Of a stretch of 64,000 nt of DNA, positions 57,374-64,000 are shown in pieces. The notes under the pieces are model-generated. The model searched no databases. It saw only the letters and a program-made list of their open reading frames with translations, and was not told where the DNA came from. A program made the translations under genes and the position numbers. The stretch comes from Actinocorallia herbida (GTDB taxonomy: Bacteria; Actinomycetota; Actinomycetes; Streptosporangiales; Streptosporangiaceae): contig NZ_RJKE01000001.1 in the NCBI RefSeq assembly GCF_003751225.1, positions 3,224,001-3,288,000 of the forward strand, written 5' to 3'. Position 1 is the first letter of the stretch. Each line of letters starts with the position of its first letter.

Positions 57374-58222
57374 ATGAGTGACGCGTTGGGGACCCTGCTT
57401 GATCTGCTCGATCTCGAGCGGATCGACGACGACGTGTTCCGGGGGAGGTCGCCGGAGAGCGCGGCGCCCCGGGCGTTCGGGGGCCAGGTCGCGGCGCAGG
57501 CGCTCGTCGCGGCGGCGCGGACGGTGGGGGAGGGGAAGCTGCCGCACTCGCTGCACGCCTACTTCGTGCGGGCGGGGGACCCGGGGCAGTCGATCCTCTA
57601 TCTCGTCGAGCGGGTGCGGGACGGGCGGTCGTTCGCGACGCGCCGGGTGGTCGCGCGGCAGCACGGCAAGACGATCTTCATGACGTCGGTGTCGTTCGCG
57701 GCGGACGGGCCCGGGCCGGACCACTCGCTGCCGTTGGACGTCCCGCTCGGCGACCCCGAGGCGCTGCACGGGGCGCATCCCCGGTGGATGGACGAGATCC
57801 CTTCGACCGGGTACCAGATCTGGGACCCGTTCGAGATCCGGATGGACCCGCCGGCCGAAGGCGACGGGGCCACCGGGCGCTCCCGCATGTGGCTGCGCGC
57901 GGCCGGCGCCCTTCCTGAGGACCCCGCCCTGCATCTGGCGATCCTCACCTACGCGAGCGACCTCACGCTGCTGTCCGCGACCGCCCTCTCCCACGGCCAC
58001 CTCCCCGGTCCGAACAGCGGGGTCGCCCTGGTCTCACTCGACCACGCGGTCTGGTTCCACCGGACCTTCCGCGCCGACTCCTGGCTGCTGTTCGACCAGG
58101 GCTCCCCGACGACGGCCGGCGGCAGGGGCCTCGCCCACGCCCGGATCTTCACCCCCGCCGGGGAGCTCGCCGCCTCCGTCACCCAGGAGGGCCTCCTGCG
58201 CACGCCGGACCACTCCGCCTGA
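57374..58222 (+). CDS. tesB: Acyl-CoA thioesterase II
   Basis: A 282-residue double hot-dog thioesterase that hydrolyses acyl-CoA to free acid and CoA. FRGRSPESAAPRAFGGQVAA, then HSLHAYFVRAGDPGQSILYL, form the first hot-dog; LTYASDLTLLSATALSHG and VSLDHAVWFHRTFRADSWLL, which holds the catalytic Asp, form the second. The length and motifs match TesB. It lies opposite and four bases from the convergent TetR gene. Confidence 0.96.
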   Translation: MSDALGTLLDLLDLERIDDDVFRGRSPESAAPRAFGGQVAAQALVAAARTVGEGKLPHSLHAYFVRAGDPGQSILYLVERVRDGRSFATRRVVARQHGKTIFMTSVSFAADGPGPDHSLPLDVPLGDPEALHGAHPRWMDEIPSTGYQIWDPFEIRMDPPAEGDGATGRSRMWLRAAGALPEDPALHLAILTYASDLTLLSATALSHGHLPGPNSGVALVSLDHAVWFHRTFRADSWLLFDQGSPTTAGGRGLAHARIFTPAGELAASVTQEGLLRTPDHSA

Positions 58223-58226
58223 CCGC

Positions 58227-58817
58227 TCACGGGGCCGTCAGCACGGCGAGGCAGGTCCTGCGCAGGTCGGCCGCGGCGGCCTCGGCCCGCGCGTCGTCGA
58301 ACCCGGGTTCGGCGAACCGCTGCTCGATGTCGGCGAGGACCGCCACCATGTGCAGGAACATCACGCGCAGCCGCTCCTCGGTGAGGCCGGGCACCCGGGC
58401 GAACAGCAGCGGCAGCAGCTCGGTCATGCCGGGGTAGTGCTCCTTGGAGAACGGCCAGAGGCGGTAGCCGCCGGACAGCACGTAGCGGCTGGTGAAGCGC
58501 AGGTACCAGCTCTCGCCGCGGTTCGCCAGGACGTGTTCGGCGAGGGGGCCGAGGAACGCCTCGACCAGTGACGGCAGGTCGGCCTCCCGCCCCGAGCCGC
58601 GCAGCTCGGCGATGAGCTCCTGCCGCCGCGCGTTGAGCGGCGCCATCCGGTACTCGTACAGCGCGTCGACCAGCCCGGTCTTGTCGCCGAAGTGGTACTG
58701 CACCGCCGAGTTGTTGCGCTGGCCGGCGGCCGCCGCGATCTCCCGCAGGGACACCTCGAAGCCGCGTTCGGCGAACAGCCGTTCGGCCGCGCCCAGGATC
58801 TTCTCGCTCGCCCGCAT
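58227..58817 (-). CDS. TetR/AcrR-family transcriptional regulator
   Basis: A 196-residue TetR repressor. HTH: ILGAAERLFAERGFEVSLRE, then IAAAAGQRNNSAVQYHFGDK. It resembles the TetR at 52708. The C-terminal domain carries WYLRFTSRYVLSGGYRLWPF. It is divergent from the symporter/arylsulfatase operon, with a perfect 21-base palindrome in the gap, which is strong evidence that it controls that operon and itself. Confidence 0.94.
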   Translation of the reverse strand: MRASEKILGAAERLFAERGFEVSLREIAAAAGQRNNSAVQYHFGDKTGLVDALYEYRMAPLNARRQELIAELRGSGREADLPSLVEAFLGPLAEHVLANRGESWYLRFTSRYVLSGGYRLWPFSKEHYPGMTELLPLLFARVPGLTEERLRVMFLHMVAVLADIEQRFAEPGFDDARAEAAAADLRRTCLAVLTAP

Positions 58818-58864
58818 TCTCGCCTTTCCCTACCGGCTCTGCATAGTATCTGTGGCCCTGGCAA

Positions 58865-58885
58865 ATTAAGACAACCTGTCTTAAT
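58865..58885. promoter_or_regulatory. TetR operator ATTAAGACA-ACC-TGTCTTAAT
   Basis: Exact 9-base arms with a 3-base centre between the TetR gene (58817) and the symporter gene (58941). It is AT-rich and stands out from the background. Confidence 0.8.
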
Positions 58886-58940
58886 CTCGTGGGCACCATG
58901 GTGAGGAGAGCCGCATGTCCCTGATTTCCCGAGGCCGCGC

Positions 58941-59837
58941 GTGAGCGCGGCCATGATGCTCATCATCGCGGTCCTGATGCTGGGCCTCGGCCTCGCGCTG
59001 ACCGTCGACGACTTCCGCCGGGTGCGCCACCACCGCCCGACGATCGCCGTGGCGCTCGTCTGCCAGTTGCTCATCCTGCCGATCGCCTGCTTCGGCATCG
59101 TCACCCTGTTCGCCCTGCCGCCCGTCGCCGCGGTCGGCATGATGCTGGTCGCCGCCGCCCCCGGCGGCCCGCTCGCCGGGCTGTACTCGCACCTGTTCGG
59201 CAGCGACGTCGCGTTCAATCTGACGCTCACCGCGGTCAACTCGGTCCTCTCGGTCTTCACCCTGACGATCATCACCAACCTGTCGCTCGACCACTTCCTG
59301 CCCGACGAGGACGGCATCGGCCTGCACGGCCGGGAGATCGCCACGATCTTCGCCGCCGTACTCGTCCCGATCGCGATCGGCATGTCCGTCCGGACTCGGA
59401 GGCCCGAACTCGCCGCACGCGCCGAACGCCTGTTCCGGATCATCTCCGTGCTCGGCCTCGGTCTGTTCGTTCTCGCCGGGCTCCTGACGAACGGCTCGGA
59501 CCTCGCCGACAATCTGACCTCGGTGTCCCCGGCCGTCTTGGTCTTCGCCCTCGTGAGCCTGACGATCGGGTACGCCGCGGGCCGGATCACCCGCGCCGGA
59601 CGCCGCGTCTCCATCGCCGCGGGAATGGAGATCGGCTTCCACAACGCGGCGGTCTCCCTGTCCCTCGCCCTAGGCATCTCCGACGACTTCGCGATCGCCG
59701 TCCCCGCGAGCATCTACGGCTTCGCGATCATGATCATCGCCACCGCGTTCGGCTTCCTCATCCGCCGCCTCGCGCCCGGGGAACCCGCCCCCGTGAACCG
59801 ACCTCCCCGACCCTGCCAGGAGCACCGCGCACCATGA
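58941..59837 (+). CDS. Bile acid:Na+ symporter (BASS)-family transporter
   Basis: A 298-residue transporter with eight to ten helices of the BASS fold. AAAPGGPLAGLYSHLFGSDV is the crossover-like segment with substrate and Na-binding residues, followed by FNLTLTAVNSVLSVFTLTII; GMEIGFHNAAVSLSLALG is the second crossover. Family members take up bile acids, steroid sulfates and other organic anions with sodium. GTG at 58941 is used as start. Its end overlaps the arylsulfatase start by four bases, so uptake and desulfation are co-translated. Confidence 0.9.
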   Translation: MSAAMMLIIAVLMLGLGLALTVDDFRRVRHHRPTIAVALVCQLLILPIACFGIVTLFALPPVAAVGMMLVAAAPGGPLAGLYSHLFGSDVAFNLTLTAVNSVLSVFTLTIITNLSLDHFLPDEDGIGLHGREIATIFAAVLVPIAIGMSVRTRRPELAARAERLFRIISVLGLGLFVLAGLLTNGSDLADNLTSVSPAVLVFALVSLTIGYAAGRITRAGRRVSIAAGMEIGFHNAAVSLSLALGISDDFAIAVPASIYGFAIMIIATAFGFLIRRLAPGEPAPVNRPPRPCQEHRAP

Positions 59838-62077
59838 CCACCGAACCGATCTTCCGCCGCGCCGCACACCCCCCGAAGGCCGCGCCCAACATCGTCGCCA
59901 TCGTCCTGGACGACACCGGCTTCGCCCAGCTCGGCTGCTTCGGCTCCGACATCGCGACCCCGAACATGGACCGCCTCGCTCAGGGCGGCCTGCGCTACAA
60001 CCGCTTCCACGTGACGGCCCTGTGCTCTCCGTCGAGGGCGTCCTTCCTGACCGGGCGCAACCACCACGCCGTCGGCTTCGGCTTCCTCGCCGACATCCCG
60101 CTCGAGCACCACGGCTACACGACCCGCATCCCGCGCTCCGCCGCGACGCTGCCGCGGATCCTGCGCGACAACGGCTATTCCACCCTCGCCGTCGGCAAGT
60201 GGCACCTCACCCCGCGCTTCGAGCGCTCGGCCGCGGGCCCGTTCACGCACTGGCCTCTGGGCGTCGGCTTCGAGCGCTACTACGGCTTCCTGCACGGCGA
60301 CGCCAATCATTACGCGCCGAACCTCGTCGAGGACAACCACTACATCGACCCCCCGAAGACCCCGGAGGAGGGCTACCACCTCACCGAGGACCTCACCGAC
60401 CGTGCCATCGGCTACCTCGACGACCACCGCCACGCGGCCCCCGGCAAGCCGTTCTTCCTCTACTACGCCCTCGGCGCGATGCACTCCCCGCATCACGTGA
60501 CGCCCGAGTGGGTGGCGCCGTACCGGGGGAGGTTCGACCAGGGCTGGGAGGCGTGGCGCGAGCAGGTCTTCCAGCGCCAGGTCGAGTCCGGCGTCGTCCC
60601 GGCGGACACCGTCCTCACCGAGCGCCCCGAGTGGGTGCCGGCGTGGGAGGACCTCAGTGGCGACCAGCGCCGCATGTACGCGCGCCAGCAGGAGGTCTTC
60701 GCGGGCTTCCTCACGCACACCGACGCCCAGATCGGCCGCCTCCTGGACCACTTGGAGGAGACCGGGGAACTCGACGACACCATCGTCGTCCTGTTCTCCG
60801 ACAACGGGGCGAGCGCCGAGGGCGGCGTGGACGGCAGCGTCAACGAGCACAGGTTCTCCGCGCACGTCGCCGAGTCGCTGGAGGAGAACCTGGCGCACTA
60901 CGAGGACTGGGGCGGCCCCCGCACCTACAACCACTACTCCTGGGGCTGGGCGTGGGCGGGCAACACCCCGTTCCGGCTGTGGAAGCGCTACACCTGGCTC
61001 GGCGGCACCCGGACGCCCCTCGTCGTGCACTGGCCGAAGGGGATCGAGGCGGGCGGCGCGGTGCGGAGCCCGATCGTGCACGTCAACGATCTGTTCCCGA
61101 CCCTGCTCGAGGCGATCGGGATCACCGCGCCCGAGACCGTCGACGGGATCGAGCAGCAGCGGGTCGACGGCGCGAGCTTCCGCGACTCCTTCGCCGACGC
61201 CGGGTCCCCGTCGGCGCGCGACACCCAGTACTTCGAGATGCTGGGCTCCCGGTCGCTCATCCACGGGAGATGGAAGACGACGACGGACCACATCTCGCAG
61301 GGGATCCTGGACGAGGAGCGGCTCGTCACCGGCAGCCGGAGGTTCGAGGACGACCACTGGGCGCTGTTCGACCTGTCCACCGACTTCTCGGAGTCGGCCG
61401 ACGTGTCCGCCGAGCACCCGGAGGTCGTCGCGGAGTTGCGCGCGCTGTGGGACCGCGAGGCCGAGGCCAACCACGTCCTGCCGATGTTCGACGGCCTCAC
61501 CGGCCGCTTCGAGGCGCTCATCGGCCCGGCCTGGCCCGCGGGCGACGACCGGACGTTCAAGCCGGGCGCCGCACCGGTCTGCGACGAGTCCCTGCCGATG
61601 CTGTTCGGCGGGTTCCGCTTCACCGCGGAGGTCGAGGCCACCGACGCCCCGGACGGCGTGATCTTCGCGCTGGGGGACTGGTTCGGAGGCTATGCCCTGT
61701 TCGTCACCGAGGGAAGGCTGGCGTTCGCCTTCGCCAAGTCGGACGGCATCCTGGAACTGACCGCCGACCGCCCCCTGACGGCGGGCCGCCACTCCGTCGG
61801 TGTCGCGCACACCCTCGCCGCGGACGGGGCGGCCTTCCACCTCTTCCAGGACGGCGAGATCGTCGACCGCCTGAGCTTCCCCGGCATGCTCCCGCTGGCG
61901 CTCCAGCACGGCGGCGCCAACCTCCGTCTCGGCGACGACATCGGCCTGCCCGTCTCCGAGCGCTACACCACCCCGTCGAGCTGGAACGGCACCCTGCTGT
62001 CGGTCGGCCTCCGGACCCCGGGCGCGGCCCGGCGCGACCCACTGGAGGACCTGCGCACCGCCCTGCACGCCGACTGA
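59834..62077 (+). CDS. Arylsulfatase with C-terminal lectin-like domain
   Basis: A 747-residue type I sulfatase. NIVAIVLDDTGFAQLGCFGS gives the metal Asp pair, CSPSRASFLTGRNHHAVGFG (about residue 65) is the C-x-P-S-R motif for formylglycine, GKWHLTP the Lys/His pair, and LFSDNGASAEGGVDGSVNEH further metal ligands. The C-terminal ~190 residues (from about 560) look like a LamG/concanavalin-type sandwich. There is no signal peptide, so it acts in the cytoplasm on imported substrate. The coupling to a BASS transporter supports a sulfated hydrophobic substrate. Confidence 0.96.
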   Translation: MTTEPIFRRAAHPPKAAPNIVAIVLDDTGFAQLGCFGSDIATPNMDRLAQGGLRYNRFHVTALCSPSRASFLTGRNHHAVGFGFLADIPLEHHGYTTRIPRSAATLPRILRDNGYSTLAVGKWHLTPRFERSAAGPFTHWPLGVGFERYYGFLHGDANHYAPNLVEDNHYIDPPKTPEEGYHLTEDLTDRAIGYLDDHRHAAPGKPFFLYYALGAMHSPHHVTPEWVAPYRGRFDQGWEAWREQVFQRQVESGVVPADTVLTERPEWVPAWEDLSGDQRRMYARQQEVFAGFLTHTDAQIGRLLDHLEETGELDDTIVVLFSDNGASAEGGVDGSVNEHRFSAHVAESLEENLAHYEDWGGPRTYNHYSWGWAWAGNTPFRLWKRYTWLGGTRTPLVVHWPKGIEAGGAVRSPIVHVNDLFPTLLEAIGITAPETVDGIEQQRVDGASFRDSFADAGSPSARDTQYFEMLGSRSLIHGRWKTTTDHISQGILDEERLVTGSRRFEDDHWALFDLSTDFSESADVSAEHPEVVAELRALWDREAEANHVLPMFDGLTGRFEALIGPAWPAGDDRTFKPGAAPVCDESLPMLFGGFRFTAEVEATDAPDGVIFALGDWFGGYALFVTEGRLAFAFAKSDGILELTADRPLTAGRHSVGVAHTLAADGAAFHLFQDGEIVDRLSFPGMLPLALQHGGANLRLGDDIGLPVSERYTTPSSWNGTLLSVGLRTPGAARRDPLEDLRTALHAD

Positions 62078-62090
62078 CGTGACGGCGCAT

Positions 62091-62120
62091 CCCGGCCCCG
62101 CGTGAACGCACGGGGCCGGG
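62091..62120 (+). terminator. Hairpin after the arylsulfatase
   Basis: CCCGGCCCCG (62091-62100) pairs with CGGGGCCGGG (62111-62120) around a 10-base loop, 13 bases past the stop. Confidence 0.75.
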
Positions 62121-62154
62121 TGTGCGCTGGGTCACATTGACGCCGGTCCGGGAG

Positions 62155-62180
62155 TGAGACATATTCATGCGGATGTCTCA
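62155..62180. promoter_or_regulatory. Inverted repeat TGAGACAT / ATGTCTCA before P450
   Basis: Exact 8-base arms with a 10-base spacer, 18 bases before the P450 start. A likely operator. GAGACAT/ATGTCTC differs from the AAGACA/TGTCTT of the operon upstream but shares a GACA/TGTC core. Confidence 0.65.
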
Positions 62181-62198
62181 GCGCTGACGAGGTGAACC

Positions 62199-63515
62199 GT
62201 GTCCGCTCCTGCCGTGCCCCCGGAACTGCGTGAGTTCGAACTCACGGGAATGACGTTCTGGACGAAGCCCGAGTCTTTCCGGATGCAGGCCTTCGCGAAG
62301 ATGCGCCAGATGGCGGCCATGCCCTTCGTGCCCCTGGTGAAGATCCCGTTCACCAAGTCCGCCCCCGGCTTCTATGTCGTCTCCCGGTACGCCGATGTGC
62401 TCACCGCGAGCCGCAACGCCGAGCTGTTCAGCAGCGAGCCGGCCTCCAACACCCTCATGGAGATGCCGCTGTGGGCGAGCCGCTTCTACGGCTCGATGAT
62501 CAACATGGACGATCCGGAGCACGCCCGCATCCGGCGCGTCGTCTCCCGCGCGTTCAGCCCCCGCATGCTGGAGCGGCTGGACGACGACCTGGTCCGCCGC
62601 GCCGTCCGGATCGTCGACGACGTCATCGCCGAGGGGCCGCGCGACTTCGTCGCCCAGGTCGCGGCCCGGCTGCCGATCGAGATCATCTGCGACCTCATGG
62701 GCATCCCGGACTCCTACCAGGACATGATCCTGCGGCACACGAACACGATCCTCGGCTACACCGACCCCGAGTACAACGGGATGAAGTCCGACGACCTGGA
62801 CAAGCCGCCGGGCGTCGCGGACACGCTGCGCGGCGCGTACCGCATCGTCAAGGCGGGCAGCGACCTGTTCCGGCTCGTCCGCCGCCTAGGCAGGGAGCGG
62901 GTCGGCTCGGGCGGCGAGGACCTCATCACCAAGCTCGTCACGCCCAACGCCGAAGGCGAGTCCCTGACGTCGCAGGAGATCGGCTCGTTCTTCGTGCTGC
63001 TCGTCGCGGCGGGCAACGAGACGACCCGCAACGCGATCGCGCACACGCTGCGGCTGCTCACCGAGCACCCCGGGCAGCGCGCGCTGCTGCTCGAGGACTT
63101 CGAGGGCAGGATCGGCGGGACCATCGACGAGGTGCTGCGCTACTCGCCGCCGGTCATCCAGTTCCGCCGCAACGTCACCCGGGACACCGAGCTGCACGGC
63201 GTGCGGCTGAAGAAGGGCGACATCGTCGTCATGGTCTACCCGTCGGCGAACCGGGACGAGACGGTCTTCACCGACCCCGATGTCTTCGACATCACCCGTT
63301 CGCCCAACCCGCACGTCGCCTTCGGCGCGCCCGGCCCGCACTACTGCATGGGCACTCATCTGGCCAAGCGCGAGATGACCGTGCTGCTCCGCGAGCTGCT
63401 GACCCGGCTGCCCGACGTCCGGATGGACGGCGAGCCCGAGTTCCTCGCCTCCTACTTCCTCAACGGCATCAAGCGGATGCCGTTCGCCTTCACCACGCCG
63501 GACGCGTCTTCGTGA
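62199..63515 (+). CDS. Cytochrome P450 (second), CYP124/125/142-like heme loop
   Basis: A 438-residue P450. The I-helix is VAAGNETTRNAIAHT (about residue 270), ExxR is in DEVLRYSPP, and the heme loop is AFGAPGPHYCMGTHLAKRE. Its FGxxGxHYCxG form, one residue longer than the plain FxxGxxxC, is the one seen in actinomycete CYP124, CYP125 and CYP142, which oxidise sterol or branched-lipid side chains. No ferredoxin is in the same operon. GTG at 62199 follows GACGAGG. Its stop overlaps the start of the acyl-CoA synthetase (GTGA), suggesting oxidation to an acid then CoA activation. Confidence 0.95.
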   Translation: MSAPAVPPELREFELTGMTFWTKPESFRMQAFAKMRQMAAMPFVPLVKIPFTKSAPGFYVVSRYADVLTASRNAELFSSEPASNTLMEMPLWASRFYGSMINMDDPEHARIRRVVSRAFSPRMLERLDDDLVRRAVRIVDDVIAEGPRDFVAQVAARLPIEIICDLMGIPDSYQDMILRHTNTILGYTDPEYNGMKSDDLDKPPGVADTLRGAYRIVKAGSDLFRLVRRLGRERVGSGGEDLITKLVTPNAEGESLTSQEIGSFFVLLVAAGNETTRNAIAHTLRLLTEHPGQRALLLEDFEGRIGGTIDEVLRYSPPVIQFRRNVTRDTELHGVRLKKGDIVVMVYPSANRDETVFTDPDVFDITRSPNPHVAFGAPGPHYCMGTHLAKREMTVLLRELLTRLPDVRMDGEPEFLASYFLNGIKRMPFAFTTPDASS

Positions 63516-64000
63516 CCGCGGTCCTCGACCGGCTGGCGTGGGCCCGTGCGAGCGCCCGCGCCGGCCTGCTCGCCCCGATGGGCCCCGGCACCGCGCGCAA
63601 GGTCGCGCGTGCGCTGCGCGCGTACGGGGCGCTCGGCGCGGCGGCGGCCGTGGGCGCCGCGCGTTTCGGCGACCGCACCGCCGTGGTCGACGACTTCGGC
63701 ACACTGACCTACCGCGCGCTGGACGAGGCGGCGAACGGCGTGGCGACGGCCTGGGCGCGCCGGGGGATCGGCCTGGAGGACCGGGTCGGCGTCCTGTGCC
63801 GCAACCACCGAGGGTTCCTCATCGCGCTCACGGCGGCGGCCCGGCTGGGCGCCCGCGTCGTGCTGCTGAACACCGACTCCGCGGGACCGGAACTCGCCGC
63901 GATCACCGCGGCCCAGGGCCTCACCGCGCTCGCCCACGACACCGAGTTCGCCGCCCGCCTCGACGGCCTGGAACTGGTGCACGGGACCTTCACCGCCGAC
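63512..64000 (+). CDS. AMP-binding acyl-CoA synthetase, N-terminal part (runs off right edge)
   Basis: The first 163 codons of an adenylate-forming ligase, open to the window edge. GDRTAVVDDFGTLTYRALDE, then VATAWARRGIGLEDRVGVLC and RNHRGFLIALTAAARLGARV, are the usual N-terminal blocks of FadD-type enzymes. About 45 residues at the start are extra. The ATP motif lies beyond the edge. GTG at 63512 overlaps the P450 stop, so the two are coupled and the acid made by the P450 is its likely substrate. Confidence 0.88.
   Translation, partial: MTAVLDRLAWARASARAGLLAPMGPGTARKVARALRAYGALGAAAAVGAARFGDRTAVVDDFGTLTYRALDEAANGVATAWARRGIGLEDRVGVLCRNHRGFLIALTAAARLGARVVLLNTDSAGPELAAITAAQGLTALAHDTEFAARLDGLELVHGTFTAD

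Overview
The window is very GC-rich (roughly 70 percent or more by eye), has strong G/C third-position bias, many GTG starts, ATGA/GTGA gene overlaps, twin-arginine signals and a dense set of TetR, WYL, MerR and Lrp regulators. This points to a soil-type actinomycete chromosome; a Streptosporangiales/Thermomonosporaceae-like organism is my guess, not something the sequence proves. I saw no tRNA, rRNA, CRISPR array, prophage or insertion sequence.

Layout. 1-9.2 kb: small regulator-plus-enzyme units (TetR/VOC, TetR/mycofactocin-type SDR, WYL regulator/epoxide hydrolase, Nudix, Lrp/YitT), with decayed catabolic gene fragments at 3.1-3.4 kb and a PHP gene that looks internally deleted. 9.2-12.4 kb: an orphan SecY paralogue, a MerR regulator with a perfect operator palindrome, and a SulP transporter without a STAS domain. 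12.4-25.6 kb: a nitrogen island with a NirB-like flavoprotein and a small partner, a possible GlnR box, urea transporter, ureA-(CbiX-like His-rich protein)-ureB-ureC-ureF-ureG-ureD, a FluC/CrcB pair, a FUSC pump, a YoaK-type protein and an Amt ammonium channel. 25.8-34.6 kb: Dps, nitronate monooxygenase, STAS, acyl-CoA synthetase, TetR with a truncated hydrolase, polysaccharide deacetylase and a Tat sulfatase. 35-41.5 kb: a likely metal-acquisition block (small His-rich exported protein, cysteine-synthase-like enzyme, MFS exporter, then a siderophore-type binding protein and two permeases behind a good IdeR/DtxR box). 41.5-47.3 kb: DUF1349, cold-shock protein, aldo/keto reductase with a partial inverted copy of itself, several short tandem repeats, and a GntR/membrane-protein pair. 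47.3-64 kb: a lipid/steroid-like catabolic region (acyl-CoA dehydrogenase, thiolase, P450-ferredoxin-DUF1330, MFS, HpaB-type flavin monooxygenase, TesB, bile-acid-type symporter, arylsulfatase, second P450, acyl-CoA synthetase cut by the right edge), interleaved with TetR genes and clear palindromic operators.

How the genes fit together. The urea block can import urea, hydrolyse it and recover ammonium; the missing UreE may be replaced by the His-rich CbiX-like protein, and the adjacent fluoride channels may protect the nickel enzyme. The right-hand region reads as uptake, desulfation, hydroxylation and CoA-activation of a sulfated hydrophobic substrate followed by beta-oxidation. These pathway readings are inferences from family membership and gene order.
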